DNA of 64,000 bases from NCBI GenBank assembly GCA_014872655.1, contig WHHJ01000001.1, forward strand, positions 17,404-81,403, written 5' to 3'. The notes beneath the pieces are model-generated. The model searched no databases and was not told where the DNA came from. It was given only the letters and a program-made list of their open reading frames with translations. Of this stretch, positions 18,500-26,628 are shown piece by piece. The translations under genes were made by a program, and so were the position numbers. Origin of the DNA: Clostridia bacterium. Lineage in GTDB: Bacteria; Bacillota; Clostridia; Oscillospirales; UBA644. Numbering within the stretch: the stretch's first letter is position 1; each line of letters opens with the position of its first letter.

Positions 18500-18528
18500 A
18501 GTATAGCCGGAAAATGTTAGACAGTCAA
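18500..18528 (-). promoter_or_regulatory. Sigma-A-type promoter of ppx-ppk
   Basis: Minus strand TTGACT (18523-18528), 17-base spacer, TATACT (18500-18505). It sits just after the end of spoIIP, so ppx-ppk is uncoupled from sporulation expression. Confidence 0.75.
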
Positions 18529-18555
18529 TCGCAGCAGTGTTAAATCTGTGTTAAA

Positions 18556-19677
18556 TTATTGGGCCTGATTTAACACTTCTATCAGCACTTCGGTAAAATA
18601 TCGGGCCCCGCGTTCGGCTTCTTGCAGGGTGTTGCCGCAGGTACCCACTTCGACCAGCAAAGAACCGGTACTGAGATGTTCGTTGTATCGAGCGGCCCGC
18701 AGTAAGATCGGACGCATGAGGTCAGGATATTTTTCTGCTGCTGTTTTTTGAATATGGGCGGCAAGTGTGAAATTCTGCTCCCACTCGGGATGCTTGTAGG
18801 TGTCGTTTCCGCAGCCCATCAACAGCATGACCTGGGAACTTTGCTGTCCATCTATTTCTGTCACGGTACGGTATTTGACACCGCTGTCGGTAATGATCGA
18901 GTCTCGGTGGACGTCCAAAACCACCTTAATGGATGGATACTGCTCTAAGTAATCGCTGATTTCATTGTAGGAACTGGTGTACGACTTGTTAAAGTCGACG
19001 TCATGATGCGTTGAGGTGTGCAAGACTCGATATCCGGCCTGTGTCAGCATTTGCTCCATAACATCGCCGATGTGTACCATGTTTTTGGAGTCGTCATCGG
19101 AGCGGTAACTGGTTTGAGGAAGATAGTAATCCGAGCCTTCTTCGTTAAAGGATTCGGTAGCATGGGTGTGCACGATTAAGATTTGCGGATCGTCTGAGGA
19201 ACGGTCGATGCCGAGTTTGACCGGGTTGTTGAGCAGTTGTTCTAAATTAAATTCTTTTTCTGCTTCATTTTTTACATAGACGCCCTGGATGCCCTGCATA
19301 TAGGAAGCCGGCCGAACGGTCAGCATTTTGATGGGTAAAGCGCCTTCCGGAATAGATGTTACGGATTCTGTTTGTGACGGCGGATCTGTTTCCGGCGTTC
19401 CGGGCGTTTGATCGGAGTTGTCCGGGGCGGGAGCTTGTTCGTTTTCAATAATTTGAGATTCATCGGGAGGTGTAGATAAATCTGATTGGTATAAAAATGG
19501 AAGAAACGCCGCGCTGCACTCATCGACAAAGAGTTCTACCACAGGAGCCGTGCCGGTTTTCGGAGCCGGGACGGCTAACAGCGGTAATTTATAAGCGGAC
19601 AGAAAGAAGCCCAGTGCAAGGGCAGAAAAGAACGTGATAAAGATACAAAAGTAAAGATTATTGATTAGTCGTTTCAT
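18556..19677 (-). CDS. spoIIP: Stage II sporulation protein P (peptidoglycan amidase/endopeptidase)
   Basis: A 373-residue protein with one N-terminal membrane helix (about residues 8-28), a Pro/Thr-rich linker (about 70-110) and a SpoIIP amidase_3-like domain. Zinc-site motifs are IVHTHATESF and VVLDVHRDS, and a C-terminal LVEVGTCGNT carries the catalytic Glu region. In B. subtilis SpoIIP acts with SpoIID and SpoIIM to thin septal peptidoglycan during engulfment (family knowledge). It lies downstream of gpr, a gene order also found in bacilli. Confidence 0.94.
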   Translation of the reverse strand: MKRLINNLYFCIFITFFSALALGFFLSAYKLPLLAVPAPKTGTAPVVELFVDECSAAFLPFLYQSDLSTPPDESQIIENEQAPAPDNSDQTPGTPETDPPSQTESVTSIPEGALPIKMLTVRPASYMQGIQGVYVKNEAEKEFNLEQLLNNPVKLGIDRSSDDPQILIVHTHATESFNEEGSDYYLPQTSYRSDDDSKNMVHIGDVMEQMLTQAGYRVLHTSTHHDVDFNKSYTSSYNEISDYLEQYPSIKVVLDVHRDSIITDSGVKYRTVTEIDGQQSSQVMLLMGCGNDTYKHPEWEQNFTLAAHIQKTAAEKYPDLMRPILLRAARYNEHLSTGSLLVEVGTCGNTLQEAERGARYFTEVLIEVLNQAQ

Positions 19678-19738
19678 GGAATCATCCCTTCATCAAACAT
19701 TATGCGGAAGGGACGGGTTGTATACCTGTGACACAGGA

Positions 19739-20614
19739 TTACATTTCGGTCAGCAGTTGAATTTCATCCTCACTGATATCATTGTGAAAGACTTTGTTGA
19801 GTGCCGTAGAAACCAGCACAGCACAGTTTTTTACTAAAATATCGACATCCTTGGGTGCCACGATTAAGTGTTTGTCGTACGCGGAAACCGTTTTTTCGTC
19901 CGGCTGTTGCTGAAAGATATCGGAGGCCAGCGTGAGGGCATCCATGACGGTCGGAACCCCAATGGAAATAACGGGCGTTCCTAATGTGGCCTGGTCTAAT
20001 TGCATTCGGTGATTTCCGATTCCGGAGCCCGGGCGCAGTCCGGTATTACTGATTTGTACGCAAGCACAGAGTTTTCGCATTTCTCTGGCCGCCAGTGCGT
20101 CAATGATAAAAATGACGTCAGGTTTGACAATTTGTGCAGCGGATCGAACGGCTTCTGCACTTTCGATTCCGGTCTTTCCCAGTACATCCGGTGTGATTTG
20201 CGCGGTGACGCCGAGCCGGGCCTGTTCAAATAAGTGCGGGGCCGATTGCCGAAGGTGACGGGTGATAATAATACGGTCTGTGGTCAATGGTCCCAGTGCA
20301 TCTGAAGCCAGTTTCCGATTGCCCAGCCCGGCGATCAGTGACGTTTTTCCGTTGGTGTCTGCGATGGATCGAACAGCCTGCGCAATTTGGAGAATGGCTT
20401 CATCAAAAAGTGCAGGGTCATTAAAAGCGCCTTCAAAATTTACGGTAATATAGGTGCCTTGTTCTTTTTGTAATTGTTGTGCGGCCTGAGGCGTAGAAAT
20501 TTCAATTTCGGAAACACGGATTCCGCCACAATTTTTTTCGGAATGTCGAATTCCTTCGCTTTCTTTTTTGTCAATCAGTTCGCAAGCCATGTCGGTTCTT
20601 GCCGTAAAAGCCAT
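19739..20614 (-). CDS. gpr: GPR endopeptidase (germination protease)
   Basis: A 291-residue protease that degrades small acid-soluble spore proteins at germination. Family marks are FTARTDMA at the N-terminus (propeptide/cleavage region), GLGNRKLASDALGPLT, VIFIIDALAAR and GSGIGNHR. A much longer frame continues upstream through the antisense of rpsT, but AAAGGAGG just before the ATG at 20614 fixes the start. It lies back to back with rpsT and before spoIIP, the rpsT-gpr-spoIIP order known from bacilli. A forespore sigma factor is expected to drive it, but I could not find a convincing sigma-G site. Confidence 0.95.
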   Translation of the reverse strand: MAFTARTDMACELIDKKESEGIRHSEKNCGGIRVSEIEISTPQAAQQLQKEQGTYITVNFEGAFNDPALFDEAILQIAQAVRSIADTNGKTSLIAGLGNRKLASDALGPLTTDRIIITRHLRQSAPHLFEQARLGVTAQITPDVLGKTGIESAEAVRSAAQIVKPDVIFIIDALAAREMRKLCACVQISNTGLRPGSGIGNHRMQLDQATLGTPVISIGVPTVMDALTLASDIFQQQPDEKTVSAYDKHLIVAPKDVDILVKNCAVLVSTALNKVFHNDISEDEIQLLTEM

Positions 20615-20720
20615 GATAGTTCCTCCTTTTTGGATTGAAAAGGTTCTTGCAGTATTATTTCCGTTTTTTTTCTTTTTAAAAATAAAGTGTGTAGAAAAAA
20701 AGAAAGTTTGTAAAAACCCC

Positions 20721-20749
20721 TTGCAAAAAATAAAAAAATCTGGTATAAT
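20721..20749 (+). promoter_or_regulatory. Sigma-A-type promoter of rpsT
   Basis: TTGCAA (20721-20726), 17-base spacer, TATAAT (20744-20749), about 40 bases before the start codon. Confidence 0.75.
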
Positions 20750-20788
20750 ATCCAAGTATACAAAAGTAAGTATCGGGAGGTGACTGAT

Positions 20789-21034
20789 TTGCCGAATATT
20801 AAGTCTGCCAAAAAGCGTGTAAAGGTAACTGCGGTAAAAGCATTGAACAACAAGATGTTCAAATCCGCAATGAAGACAAACCTGAAAAAGCTGAGAGGCG
20901 AAATCGAAAAGAAAGATGCTAAAGCGCTCAGCCTTGCTTATAAGAATCTGGATAAAGCAGTTTCGAAAGGGATTATGCATAAAAATACGGCTGCAAACAA
21001 AAAGTCTAAGTTGGCTGCCTTGTTCAATGCGTAA
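20789..21034 (+). CDS. rpsT: 30S ribosomal protein S20
   Basis: An 81-residue, very basic ribosomal protein beginning MPNIKSAKKRVKV and ending in NKKSKLAALFNA, as in S20. It binds 16S rRNA in the small subunit. The frame is open from a GTG at 20780, but the SD GGGAGGTGA overlaps that codon and is well spaced for the TTG at 20789, which also gives the standard S20 N-terminus. A TTG start on a highly expressed ribosomal gene may reflect feedback on initiation. It is monocistronic, with its own promoter and terminator. Confidence 0.96.
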   Translation: MPNIKSAKKRVKVTAVKALNNKMFKSAMKTNLKKLRGEIEKKDAKALSLAYKNLDKAVSKGIMHKNTAANKKSKLAALFNA

Positions 21035-21070
21035 TTGTTTTAATATGAAACAAATGTAAATAGCCAGAAG

Positions 21071-21100
21071 AGTCTGCCGATTTTGCGGCAGGCTTTTTTT
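21071..21100 (+). terminator. Intrinsic terminator of rpsT
   Basis: AGTCTGCCG pairs with CGGCAGGCT (one G-U) and is followed by seven T residues. Between here and 21297 there is only the palindrome at 21103-21135 and no supported gene. Confidence 0.88.
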
Positions 21101-21102
21101 AT

Positions 21103-21135
21103 ATGTATCCGTATGCATTGTGCATACGGATACAT
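21103..21135. repeat. Perfect 15-bp inverted repeat
   Basis: ATGTATCCGTATGCA and TGCATACGGATACAT are separated by TTG, giving a perfect palindrome directly after the rpsT terminator. No T tract follows. It may be a second terminator-like hairpin, a protein-binding site or an mRNA 3' structure; its function is unknown. Confidence 0.8.
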
Positions 21136-21296
21136 TGCATTCGGGATGTGTTTGCGTTCTATGTTCTATGCCTTTGTTGCCTGTAGTGAGTTGTGTGGAA
21201 ACGCAAAAGGGAGAAAAGGTGTGGGAAGTCTCTTGTAAAAAGAAATATACTTCATTGAGATCCTGTTTTTATGTTGGAAAAAATTGTTGTAAGTAC

Positions 21297-21326
21297 TTGA
21301 AAAAATATGTTAGTGTGTAGTATAAT
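21297..21326 (+). promoter_or_regulatory. Promoter of the folate S-component transcript
   Basis: TTGAAA (21297-21302), 18-base spacer, TATAAT (21321-21326). The start near 21333 would begin the transcript right at the riboswitch P1 stem. Confidence 0.7.
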
Positions 21327-21334
21327 AGAAGAAA

Positions 21335-21437
21335 GTTCAGAGTAAAGCTCGAAGCGTAAAGTGTTGCCGGAACGGGGAGTTGTCCGGCAAACGAAAGTGT
21401 AAATCGCTGCGGTTTCGGGTTTGCATCCCGCTGTAAC
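21335..21437 (+). ncRNA. Tetrahydrofolate (THF) riboswitch aptamer
   Basis: The leader matches the THF aptamer layout: the conserved segment GAAGCGTAAAGTGT (21351-21364), a perfect TTGCCGG/CCGGCAA stem (21364-21370 with 21383-21389) enclosing GGGGAGTTG, the ACGAAAGTG strand after it, and a TTGCATCCCGCTG closing segment (21421-21433). GCTCGAA (21347 on) can pair with TTCGGGT (21414-21420), and the outer P1 stem forms between GTTCAG and CTGTAAC. The downstream gene is a FolT-like transporter, the usual THF riboswitch target. The assignment is by pattern recall; a covariance-model search would settle it. Confidence 0.85.
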
Positions 21438-21454
21438 AGAAGTAGGAACAAATG

Positions 21455-21494
21455 CTCCTCCACTTGTTGCAAATTTGAGGGAGGAGGTTTTTTT
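21455..21494 (+). promoter_or_regulatory. Riboswitch expression platform: terminator-like hairpin that contains the SD
   Basis: CTCCTCC (21455-21461) pairs with GGAGGAG (21480-21486) and is followed by G and seven T residues directly before the ATG at 21495. The right arm is also the SD of the gene. The same hairpin could therefore stop transcription or hide the ribosome site when folate is bound. Confidence 0.7.
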
Positions 21495-22808
21495 ATGCAA
21501 AAAAATGAACTTGTAAAAAACAAAGATCCGTTTTCACGGAATCGGTTATTAAAACGGATCACCATTACCGCTGTATTTGTCGCGCTGGCATGTGTGACGA
21601 GTTTGATTGCAGGATTCCGGTTGCCGTTGTTTGGCGGCGACGGCATGCACGTTAATTTGAGCGGTATTTTTTCTTCGTTCCCGGCTATTTTGTTTGGCCC
21701 GGCTTACGGGGCGGCGTCCTCCGTGTTTATGGATTTGTTCGGCTGTATTGTGAAGCCGTCGGGCGCTTATAATCCGTTGTTTACGCTGACCGCTTTGTGC
21801 ACCGGATTTTTCCGCGGATTTTTCTGGTGGGCTGTGTTGAAGATCAAGGATAACAAAAAGCTGGGAATCAGTGCGGTTTGCGTGTTGGTGTTGATCGGTA
21901 CTTTTGGTGTGGTAAATCACGTCAGCTTCTGGAACGATCAGGTTTTAACCGGCTTTTTGCCCACGACGCAGAACGTTGCGACAAAAGGACAGGTCCAGCG
22001 GCTGCAACAGCAGAAGGATTTATCGGTGTTTTCTTATGTGTTGACCAGCCTGGCTACAGACGACAGTATGCAGGTTCGGGATTGTACGGCGGAAGGTCCG
22101 ATTGTTGCAGTTCCGTCAAAGGCTGATTACGATGGGTGTGCTTTTTCTGTAACCTCTATCGGCAGCGGTGCGTTCCGGGATAAGGGGATTCAAACAGTGG
22201 TGCTGCCGTCGACGGTAAAAACAATCGCTGAGGACGCTTTTGATGACGGGACAACGGTCGTAATCTCTGACGAGGTGAATGAAAAAACGGGTCAGCTCAA
22301 AAGCAAAAATGCGCAGAAAGCCGTTTCTCAGATAGAACAGGTTCAATTATCGGTTGTGTCTGCTGAAGAATATGATCAACTGGTTACGCAATCAACGGCT
22401 ACCTTGTCTTTTTCCAGTAACGAGGCTTATCGGAATGATCTTGCATTGTATGCGTCCGGGTTGACAATCGGGCTGGAACTGGTCTGTTTGATTGGATTGA
22501 TTTTTGTCGTCGTGGATCAGTTGTTGATGCGCAGACGAGACAAAGCGCAAAAACCGGCTGTCAGTGTCGTTGGATTATTTGCGGCTATTTTGGGTGCGGG
22601 GTTGATCGGTTCGACCCTGAATACGGTATGGCTGAGTTTGCTGTATTACGGGAACAAAGCGTTTTGGATTTTATGGGTTCCGAGAACCATTCAGGAAATT
22701 ATTATTACAACTGTTCAGGTTTGTATTATCGCGTTTTTGTATGAGTTGTTTCTCATACGGGTATATCCGCGTTTTCGGGATAAGCATTTGATCATGCAAA
22801 AATTTTAA
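21495..22808 (+). CDS. Folate-type ECF transporter S component (FolT-like) with an inserted LRR_5 ectodomain
   Basis: A 437-residue membrane protein, over twice the usual S-component length. Residues 1-115 ([39 protein letters not shown]) and 355-430 ([23 protein letters not shown]) match the two halves of FolT. Between them lie an extra helix (124-142), about 170 hydrophilic residues (148-315) and another helix (317-341). The insert contains a BspA-type leucine-rich repeat unit ([18 protein letters not shown] and IAEDAF, about 213-257). Basic loops flanking the extra helices suggest the insert is outside the cell. Control is by a THF riboswitch; the energising EcfA1-A2-T module is encoded near 27.6-30.1 kb. 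Folate specificity is inferred from riboswitch and motifs. Confidence 0.85.
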   Translation: MQKNELVKNKDPFSRNRLLKRITITAVFVALACVTSLIAGFRLPLFGGDGMHVNLSGIFSSFPAILFGPAYGAASSVFMDLFGCIVKPSGAYNPLFTLTALCTGFFRGFFWWAVLKIKDNKKLGISAVCVLVLIGTFGVVNHVSFWNDQVLTGFLPTTQNVATKGQVQRLQQQKDLSVFSYVLTSLATDDSMQVRDCTAEGPIVAVPSKADYDGCAFSVTSIGSGAFRDKGIQTVVLPSTVKTIAEDAFDDGTTVVISDEVNEKTGQLKSKNAQKAVSQIEQVQLSVVSAEEYDQLVTQSTATLSFSSNEAYRNDLALYASGLTIGLELVCLIGLIFVVVDQLLMRRRDKAQKPAVSVVGLFAAILGAGLIGSTLNTVWLSLLYYGNKAFWILWVPRTIQEIIITTVQVCIIAFLYELFLIRVYPRFRDKHLIMQKF

Positions 22809-22810
22809 CA

Positions 22811-22848
22811 GAAAGTACCGGCGTCTTAGGATGTCGGTACTTTCTTTC
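22811..22848 (+). terminator. Intrinsic terminator of the folT-like gene
   Basis: GAAAGTACCG (22811-22820) pairs with CGGTACTTTC (22835-22844), followed by a T-rich end, immediately after the stop codon. Confidence 0.8.
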
Positions 22849-22870
22849 ACAAAATTTTACAAAGTTATCG

Positions 22871-22899
22871 TTTACAATTTTTACCGGATATGGTATAAT
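22871..22899 (+). promoter_or_regulatory. Sigma-A-type promoter of icd-gpmI
   Basis: TTTACA (22871-22876), 17-base spacer, TATAAT (22894-22899), about 85 bases before the icd start. Confidence 0.75.
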
Positions 22900-22983
22900 A
22901 TAAAAAGAAAAATAGGTTTTGATATAAAGTCTTGCCGGAACGATCTATCCGTCGCTTCGACAAGCGGAATAAGGAGGATGGAA

Positions 22984-24189
22984 ATGGCAAAAATAAAGAT
23001 GACTACGCCGCTGGTAGAAATGGACGGCGACGAGATGACTCGAATTCTTTGGCAGTGGATCAAAGAATATTTGATTGAGCCTTATGTGCAATTAAATACC
23101 GAGTATTATGATTTGGGTTTGGAAAATCGTGAAAAAACCGGGGATCAGGTTACGGTAGACAGCGCCAATGCAACGCTGAAGTACGGGGTTGCAGTAAAGT
23201 GCGCCACGATTACGCCGAATGCGGATCGGGTTAAGGAATACAATCTGACAAAGATGTGGAAAAGTCCGAACGGTACCATCCGTGCGATTTTGGACGGAAC
23301 GGTTTTCCGTGCTCCGTTGTTGGTAAAGGGTATTACGCCGTTTGTGCCAAATTGGAAAAAGCCGATTACCATTGCGCGTCATGCATACGGCGACATTTAT
23401 AAAGATGTTGAAATGCGTGTAGAAAAAGGTTCTAAGGCGGAGTTGTGTGTAACGGATGCGGAAGGAAAAGAACAGCGGATGTTGATCCACGACTTTGCAA
23501 ATTCCGATGGTGTGATTATGGGGATGCATAACCTGGATCGCAGTATTGAGAGTTTTGCCCGCGCTTGTTTTAATTTTGCGCTGGATACCAAGCAGGATTT
23601 GTGGTTCTCTTCTAAGGATACTATTTCAAAAACGTACGATCACCGGTTTAAGGATATTTTTCATGATATTTATGAGGCAGAATATCGCGACCGGTACGAA
23701 AAAGCAGGGATTTCTTATTTCTATACCCTGATAGACGACGCGGTTGCCCGTGTCGTACGCAGTGAAGGCGGGTTTGTATGGGCCTGCAAAAACTATGACG
23801 GCGACGTGATGTCGGATATGGTTGCGACGGCATTTGGCAGCCTAGCCATGATGACTTCTGTATTAGTGTCTCCGACCGGTGTTTACGAGTATGAGGCAGC
23901 TCACGGTACGGTGCAGCGTCACTATTACAAACACCTGAAAGGAGAAAAGACCTCGACCAATCCTATGGCAACAATTTTTGCCTGGACGGGTGCGCTGCGT
24001 AAGCGCGGAGAATTGGACGGCAACCAGGAATTGATGGATTTTGCCGCAGAATTGGAGCGCGCAAGCATCCAAACCATTGAAGACGGCATTATGACCGGAG
24101 ACTTGGCGGCGCTGTCTTCGATTGAAAATAAGAAAGTGGTTACTTCCGAGCAGTTTTTGCTCGAGATACAGCAACGGATTAATCAATAA
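22984..24189 (+). CDS. icd: NADP-dependent isocitrate dehydrogenase (eukaryotic-type homodimeric class)
   Basis: A 401-residue enzyme converting isocitrate to 2-oxoglutarate. The N-terminus [15 protein letters not shown], the substrate loop around [28 protein letters not shown] and the NADP region [18 protein letters not shown] are typical of the eukaryotic-like IDH class also found in anaerobes, not the E. coli Icd type. The SD AAGGAGG abuts an ATG at 22978 and is correctly spaced for the ATG at 22984, which is chosen. In an anaerobe it likely supplies 2-oxoglutarate and NADPH for biosynthesis. It is 15 bases upstream of gpmI. Confidence 0.95.
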   Translation: MAKIKMTTPLVEMDGDEMTRILWQWIKEYLIEPYVQLNTEYYDLGLENREKTGDQVTVDSANATLKYGVAVKCATITPNADRVKEYNLTKMWKSPNGTIRAILDGTVFRAPLLVKGITPFVPNWKKPITIARHAYGDIYKDVEMRVEKGSKAELCVTDAEGKEQRMLIHDFANSDGVIMGMHNLDRSIESFARACFNFALDTKQDLWFSSKDTISKTYDHRFKDIFHDIYEAEYRDRYEKAGISYFYTLIDDAVARVVRSEGGFVWACKNYDGDVMSDMVATAFGSLAMMTSVLVSPTGVYEYEAAHGTVQRHYYKHLKGEKTSTNPMATIFAWTGALRKRGELDGNQELMDFAAELERASIQTIEDGIMTGDLAALSSIENKKVVTSEQFLLEIQQRINQ

Positions 24190-24204
24190 TTTGGAGATGT
24201 GTTT

Positions 24205-25788
24205 ATGGATAAAAAAGTTGTTTTGATTGTTATGGACGGAGTCGGCCATAACCCGAATTCTTACGGAAACGCCGTTAGCGCTGCGTATAAGCCGACATTG
24301 GATCATTTGATGGAAACCTGTCCGTATACAACCATTAAGGCGCACGGGACAGCTGTCGGTTTGCCCAGTGATGAAGATATGGGCAATAGTGAGGTTGGTC
24401 ATAACGCGTTGGGCTGCGGACAGATTTATTCGCAGGGCGCAAAGTTGGTCAACGAGTCGATTGAAAGCGGAAAAATGTACGAATCCGAAATCTGGCAGAA
24501 GTTGGTGCAAAATTGTAAGCAGCATGGGTCTACTTTTCATTTTCTGGGGCTTCTTTCGGACGGTAACGTACATTCCAATATTCATCATTTAGAGCAAATG
24601 TTGCGTCGGGTAAAAGCTGACGGCGTACAAAAGTGCCGTGTGCATATTTTACTGGACGGCCGTGATGTTCCAGCGACCAGTGCGATGAAATATGTGGACG
24701 AATTGGAAGCTTTATTGACTGAACTGAATACTAACGATTTTGACGGTCGAATTGCATCAGGCGGCGGCCGGATGCAGATCACCATGGACCGTTATGAAGC
24801 CAACTGGCCGATGGTTCAGCTGGGCTGGGAGACTCACGTTCTCGGAAAAGGAGAGCAATTTGCTTCTGCCGCAGAGGCGATTTCGACGCTGCGCGAGCGT
24901 ACCGGTGCAATCGATCAGGATTTGCCTCCGTTTGTTATTGCTCAGGACGGAAAACCGGTGGGAACGGTAGAAGACAATGACAGTGTGGTTTTGTTTAATT
25001 TCCGCGGCGACCGCGCGATTGAAATTAGCCGCGCTTTTGACGAGGAAGACTTTACGGCTTTTGATCGGCAGCGGTTCCCGAAAGTACTGTATGCCGGCAT
25101 GCTGCAATATGACGGGGATTTGCAGATTCCAAAGAATTTCTTGGTTGCTCCGCCGCATATTGAAAATACGCTTTCCGAAGTTCTGGTAAACAACGGCATC
25201 AAAGAGTATGCTGTGTCAGAGACGCAGAAGTACGGCCACGTAACCTACTTCTGGAACGGAAACCGGAGCGAAAAATTTGATGAGAATTTAGAAGTGTTTG
25301 AAGAAGTTCGTTCGGATACCGTTCCGTTTGAACAGCGTCCGTGGATGAAGGCGGCCGAGGTCACCGACAAGGTTTTGCAGGCAATTTACAGCGGAGAATA
25401 TGGATTTATCCGCGCTAATTTCCCGAACGGGGATATGGTGGGCCATACCGGTTCGTTCCAGGCCGCTAAAATCGGTGTCGAGGCTGTGGACTTGTGTCTG
25501 GGCCGTATCGTAAAAGCTGTAGAAGAAACCGGAAGCATTCTGATCGTGACGGCAGACCACGGAAATGCAGATGAAATGTATGAGAAAAAGAAGAAGGATG
25601 ACGGCCAGCCGCCAAAACCCAAAACCGCTCATACGTTAAACCCTGTTCCGTTTATCGTATATGATCCCAATGCCGTTCATCATATTGCGGAGGGTGCCTT
25701 TGGTCTATCCAACGTTGCGGCTACGGTCGTGGCATTGTTGGGTGTTCAAAAACCGGATGTTTGGAATCCGAGTATTCTTTCAGACTGA
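24205..25788 (+). CDS. gpmI: 2,3-bisphosphoglycerate-independent phosphoglycerate mutase
   Basis: A 527-residue two-metal enzyme interconverting 3- and 2-phosphoglycerate in glycolysis. The N-terminal metal motif VLIVMDGVGHN, the catalytic serine region DMGNSEVGHNALGCG, the substrate motifs GRDVPATSA and GGGRMQITMDRY, and C-terminal metal motifs GHTGSF and TADHGNADEMYEKK are all present. GGAG at 24193 selects the ATG at 24205 over a GTG at 24199. It probably shares the icd transcript; a hairpin follows. Confidence 0.96.
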   Translation: MDKKVVLIVMDGVGHNPNSYGNAVSAAYKPTLDHLMETCPYTTIKAHGTAVGLPSDEDMGNSEVGHNALGCGQIYSQGAKLVNESIESGKMYESEIWQKLVQNCKQHGSTFHFLGLLSDGNVHSNIHHLEQMLRRVKADGVQKCRVHILLDGRDVPATSAMKYVDELEALLTELNTNDFDGRIASGGGRMQITMDRYEANWPMVQLGWETHVLGKGEQFASAAEAISTLRERTGAIDQDLPPFVIAQDGKPVGTVEDNDSVVLFNFRGDRAIEISRAFDEEDFTAFDRQRFPKVLYAGMLQYDGDLQIPKNFLVAPPHIENTLSEVLVNNGIKEYAVSETQKYGHVTYFWNGNRSEKFDENLEVFEEVRSDTVPFEQRPWMKAAEVTDKVLQAIYSGEYGFIRANFPNGDMVGHTGSFQAAKIGVEAVDLCLGRIVKAVEETGSILIVTADHGNADEMYEKKKKDDGQPPKPKTAHTLNPVPFIVYDPNAVHHIAEGAFGLSNVAATVVALLGVQKPDVWNPSILSD

Positions 25789-25796
25789 TGTAATTT

Positions 25797-25825
25797 GCGC
25801 GGGGATTTTCCCCGCGCTGTTTCTA
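25797..25825 (+). terminator. GC-rich hairpin after gpmI, probable terminator
   Basis: GCGCGGGGA (25797-25805) pairs perfectly with TCCCCGCGC (25809-25817). The tail TGTTTCTATC is only partly T-rich, so termination may be incomplete. Confidence 0.65.
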
Positions 25826-25848
25826 TCAGATAGGGGAAAGGAAAGCGT

Positions 25849-26553
25849 ATGAATTATCGTTTGGTACGAGGGCGGAGGTGTGGGATCCGGATTCGCGTAT
25901 TTCCGGATGGACAGGTTGAAGTGCGTGCGCCCGCTCGTATATCAGCGACACGTATTGATCAGGTGCTGGCTGAACATTCCGATTGGATTTTGTGCAAACA
26001 ACAGCAGATGAAACAGAAAAAAACGGCAGCCGAGCTGTTAGATGGAGGCAGCATTCTTCTGTTTGGCGAGGTATATCCGGTTCGATGTGCGGATGTTGAA
26101 AAACCTCAATGGGATACATCTGTCTTTCTTGTCCCAAATGCCGATGTGCAGCGCGTCCGCAGGGATGTGGTTTCCTTTTTAAAGCGTCTGCTTTTGCCTG
26201 CAGTTTCAAAAGCTGTTCAAGACATCTGTATGAATAATGATTTGAATTGGAACGGTATTCGAATCAATTCGGCAGTGACGCGATGGGGATCCTGTAATAA
26301 AGAGAAGGGCAATTTGAATTTTTCTTATCGCCTTGCTTTTTTGCCGCGGGAACTGATCGAGGCTGTTGCAGCGCATGAGTGTGCTCATTTGGTCTATGCA
26401 GATCATTCTGCACAGTTTTGGCAGACCGTCGCGCGATTGGATCCTGATTTCAAACGGCATCGGGAGCAGCTGCGTATTTGGGAGCGGATGTATCATTTTG
26501 ACATTTCGGTGGGAAAGTCGGAATCTGAGCCTTTTTCATTGACTAATAATTAA
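25849..26553 (+). CDS. YgjP-like M48-family metal-dependent hydrolase (DUF45)
   Basis: A 234-residue protein of the YgjP/DUF45 group. The zinc motif HECAHL near residue 178, the following DHSAQFW, and the upstream RWGSCN with LNFSYRLAFLP are the family signature. The fold is that of M48-like metalloproteases (SprT-like), but the natural substrate of these proteins is not known. No membrane segment or signal peptide is visible. A good GGGGAAAGGA SD precedes the ATG. It is followed by a new promoter, so it is either read through from gpmI or expressed weakly on its own. Confidence 0.88.
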   Translation: MNYRLVRGRRCGIRIRVFPDGQVEVRAPARISATRIDQVLAEHSDWILCKQQQMKQKKTAAELLDGGSILLFGEVYPVRCADVEKPQWDTSVFLVPNADVQRVRRDVVSFLKRLLLPAVSKAVQDICMNNDLNWNGIRINSAVTRWGSCNKEKGNLNFSYRLAFLPRELIEAVAAHECAHLVYADHSAQFWQTVARLDPDFKRHREQLRIWERMYHFDISVGKSESEPFSLTNN

Positions 26554-26567
26554 AAATATGTTATAAT
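26539..26567 (+). promoter_or_regulatory. Sigma-A-type promoter for the methyltransferase/ECF operon
   Basis: TTGACT (26539-26544), 17-base spacer, TATAAT (26562-26567). The -35 element overlaps the last codons of the YgjP-like gene. Confidence 0.78.
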
Positions 26568-26628
26568 ATATAATATTTCGACGTTTTGCTGAAGAAAATG
26601 AGCGAAGAACTTTGAGGAGCGGATTTTT

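Noticed and set aside
20615..21118. N-terminal extension of gpr to 459 residues
   Set aside because: It runs antisense through rpsT and its promoter. A strong SD fixes the start at 20614.
21120..21320. A 66-codon Cys-rich plus-strand frame before the riboswitch
   Set aside because: It starts inside the palindrome with GTG, lacks an SD, and ends inside the promoter of the next transcript.
23863..24588. A 241-codon minus-strand frame spanning icd and gpmI
   Set aside because: Antisense to two conserved genes, with no ribosome site and no recognisable protein.
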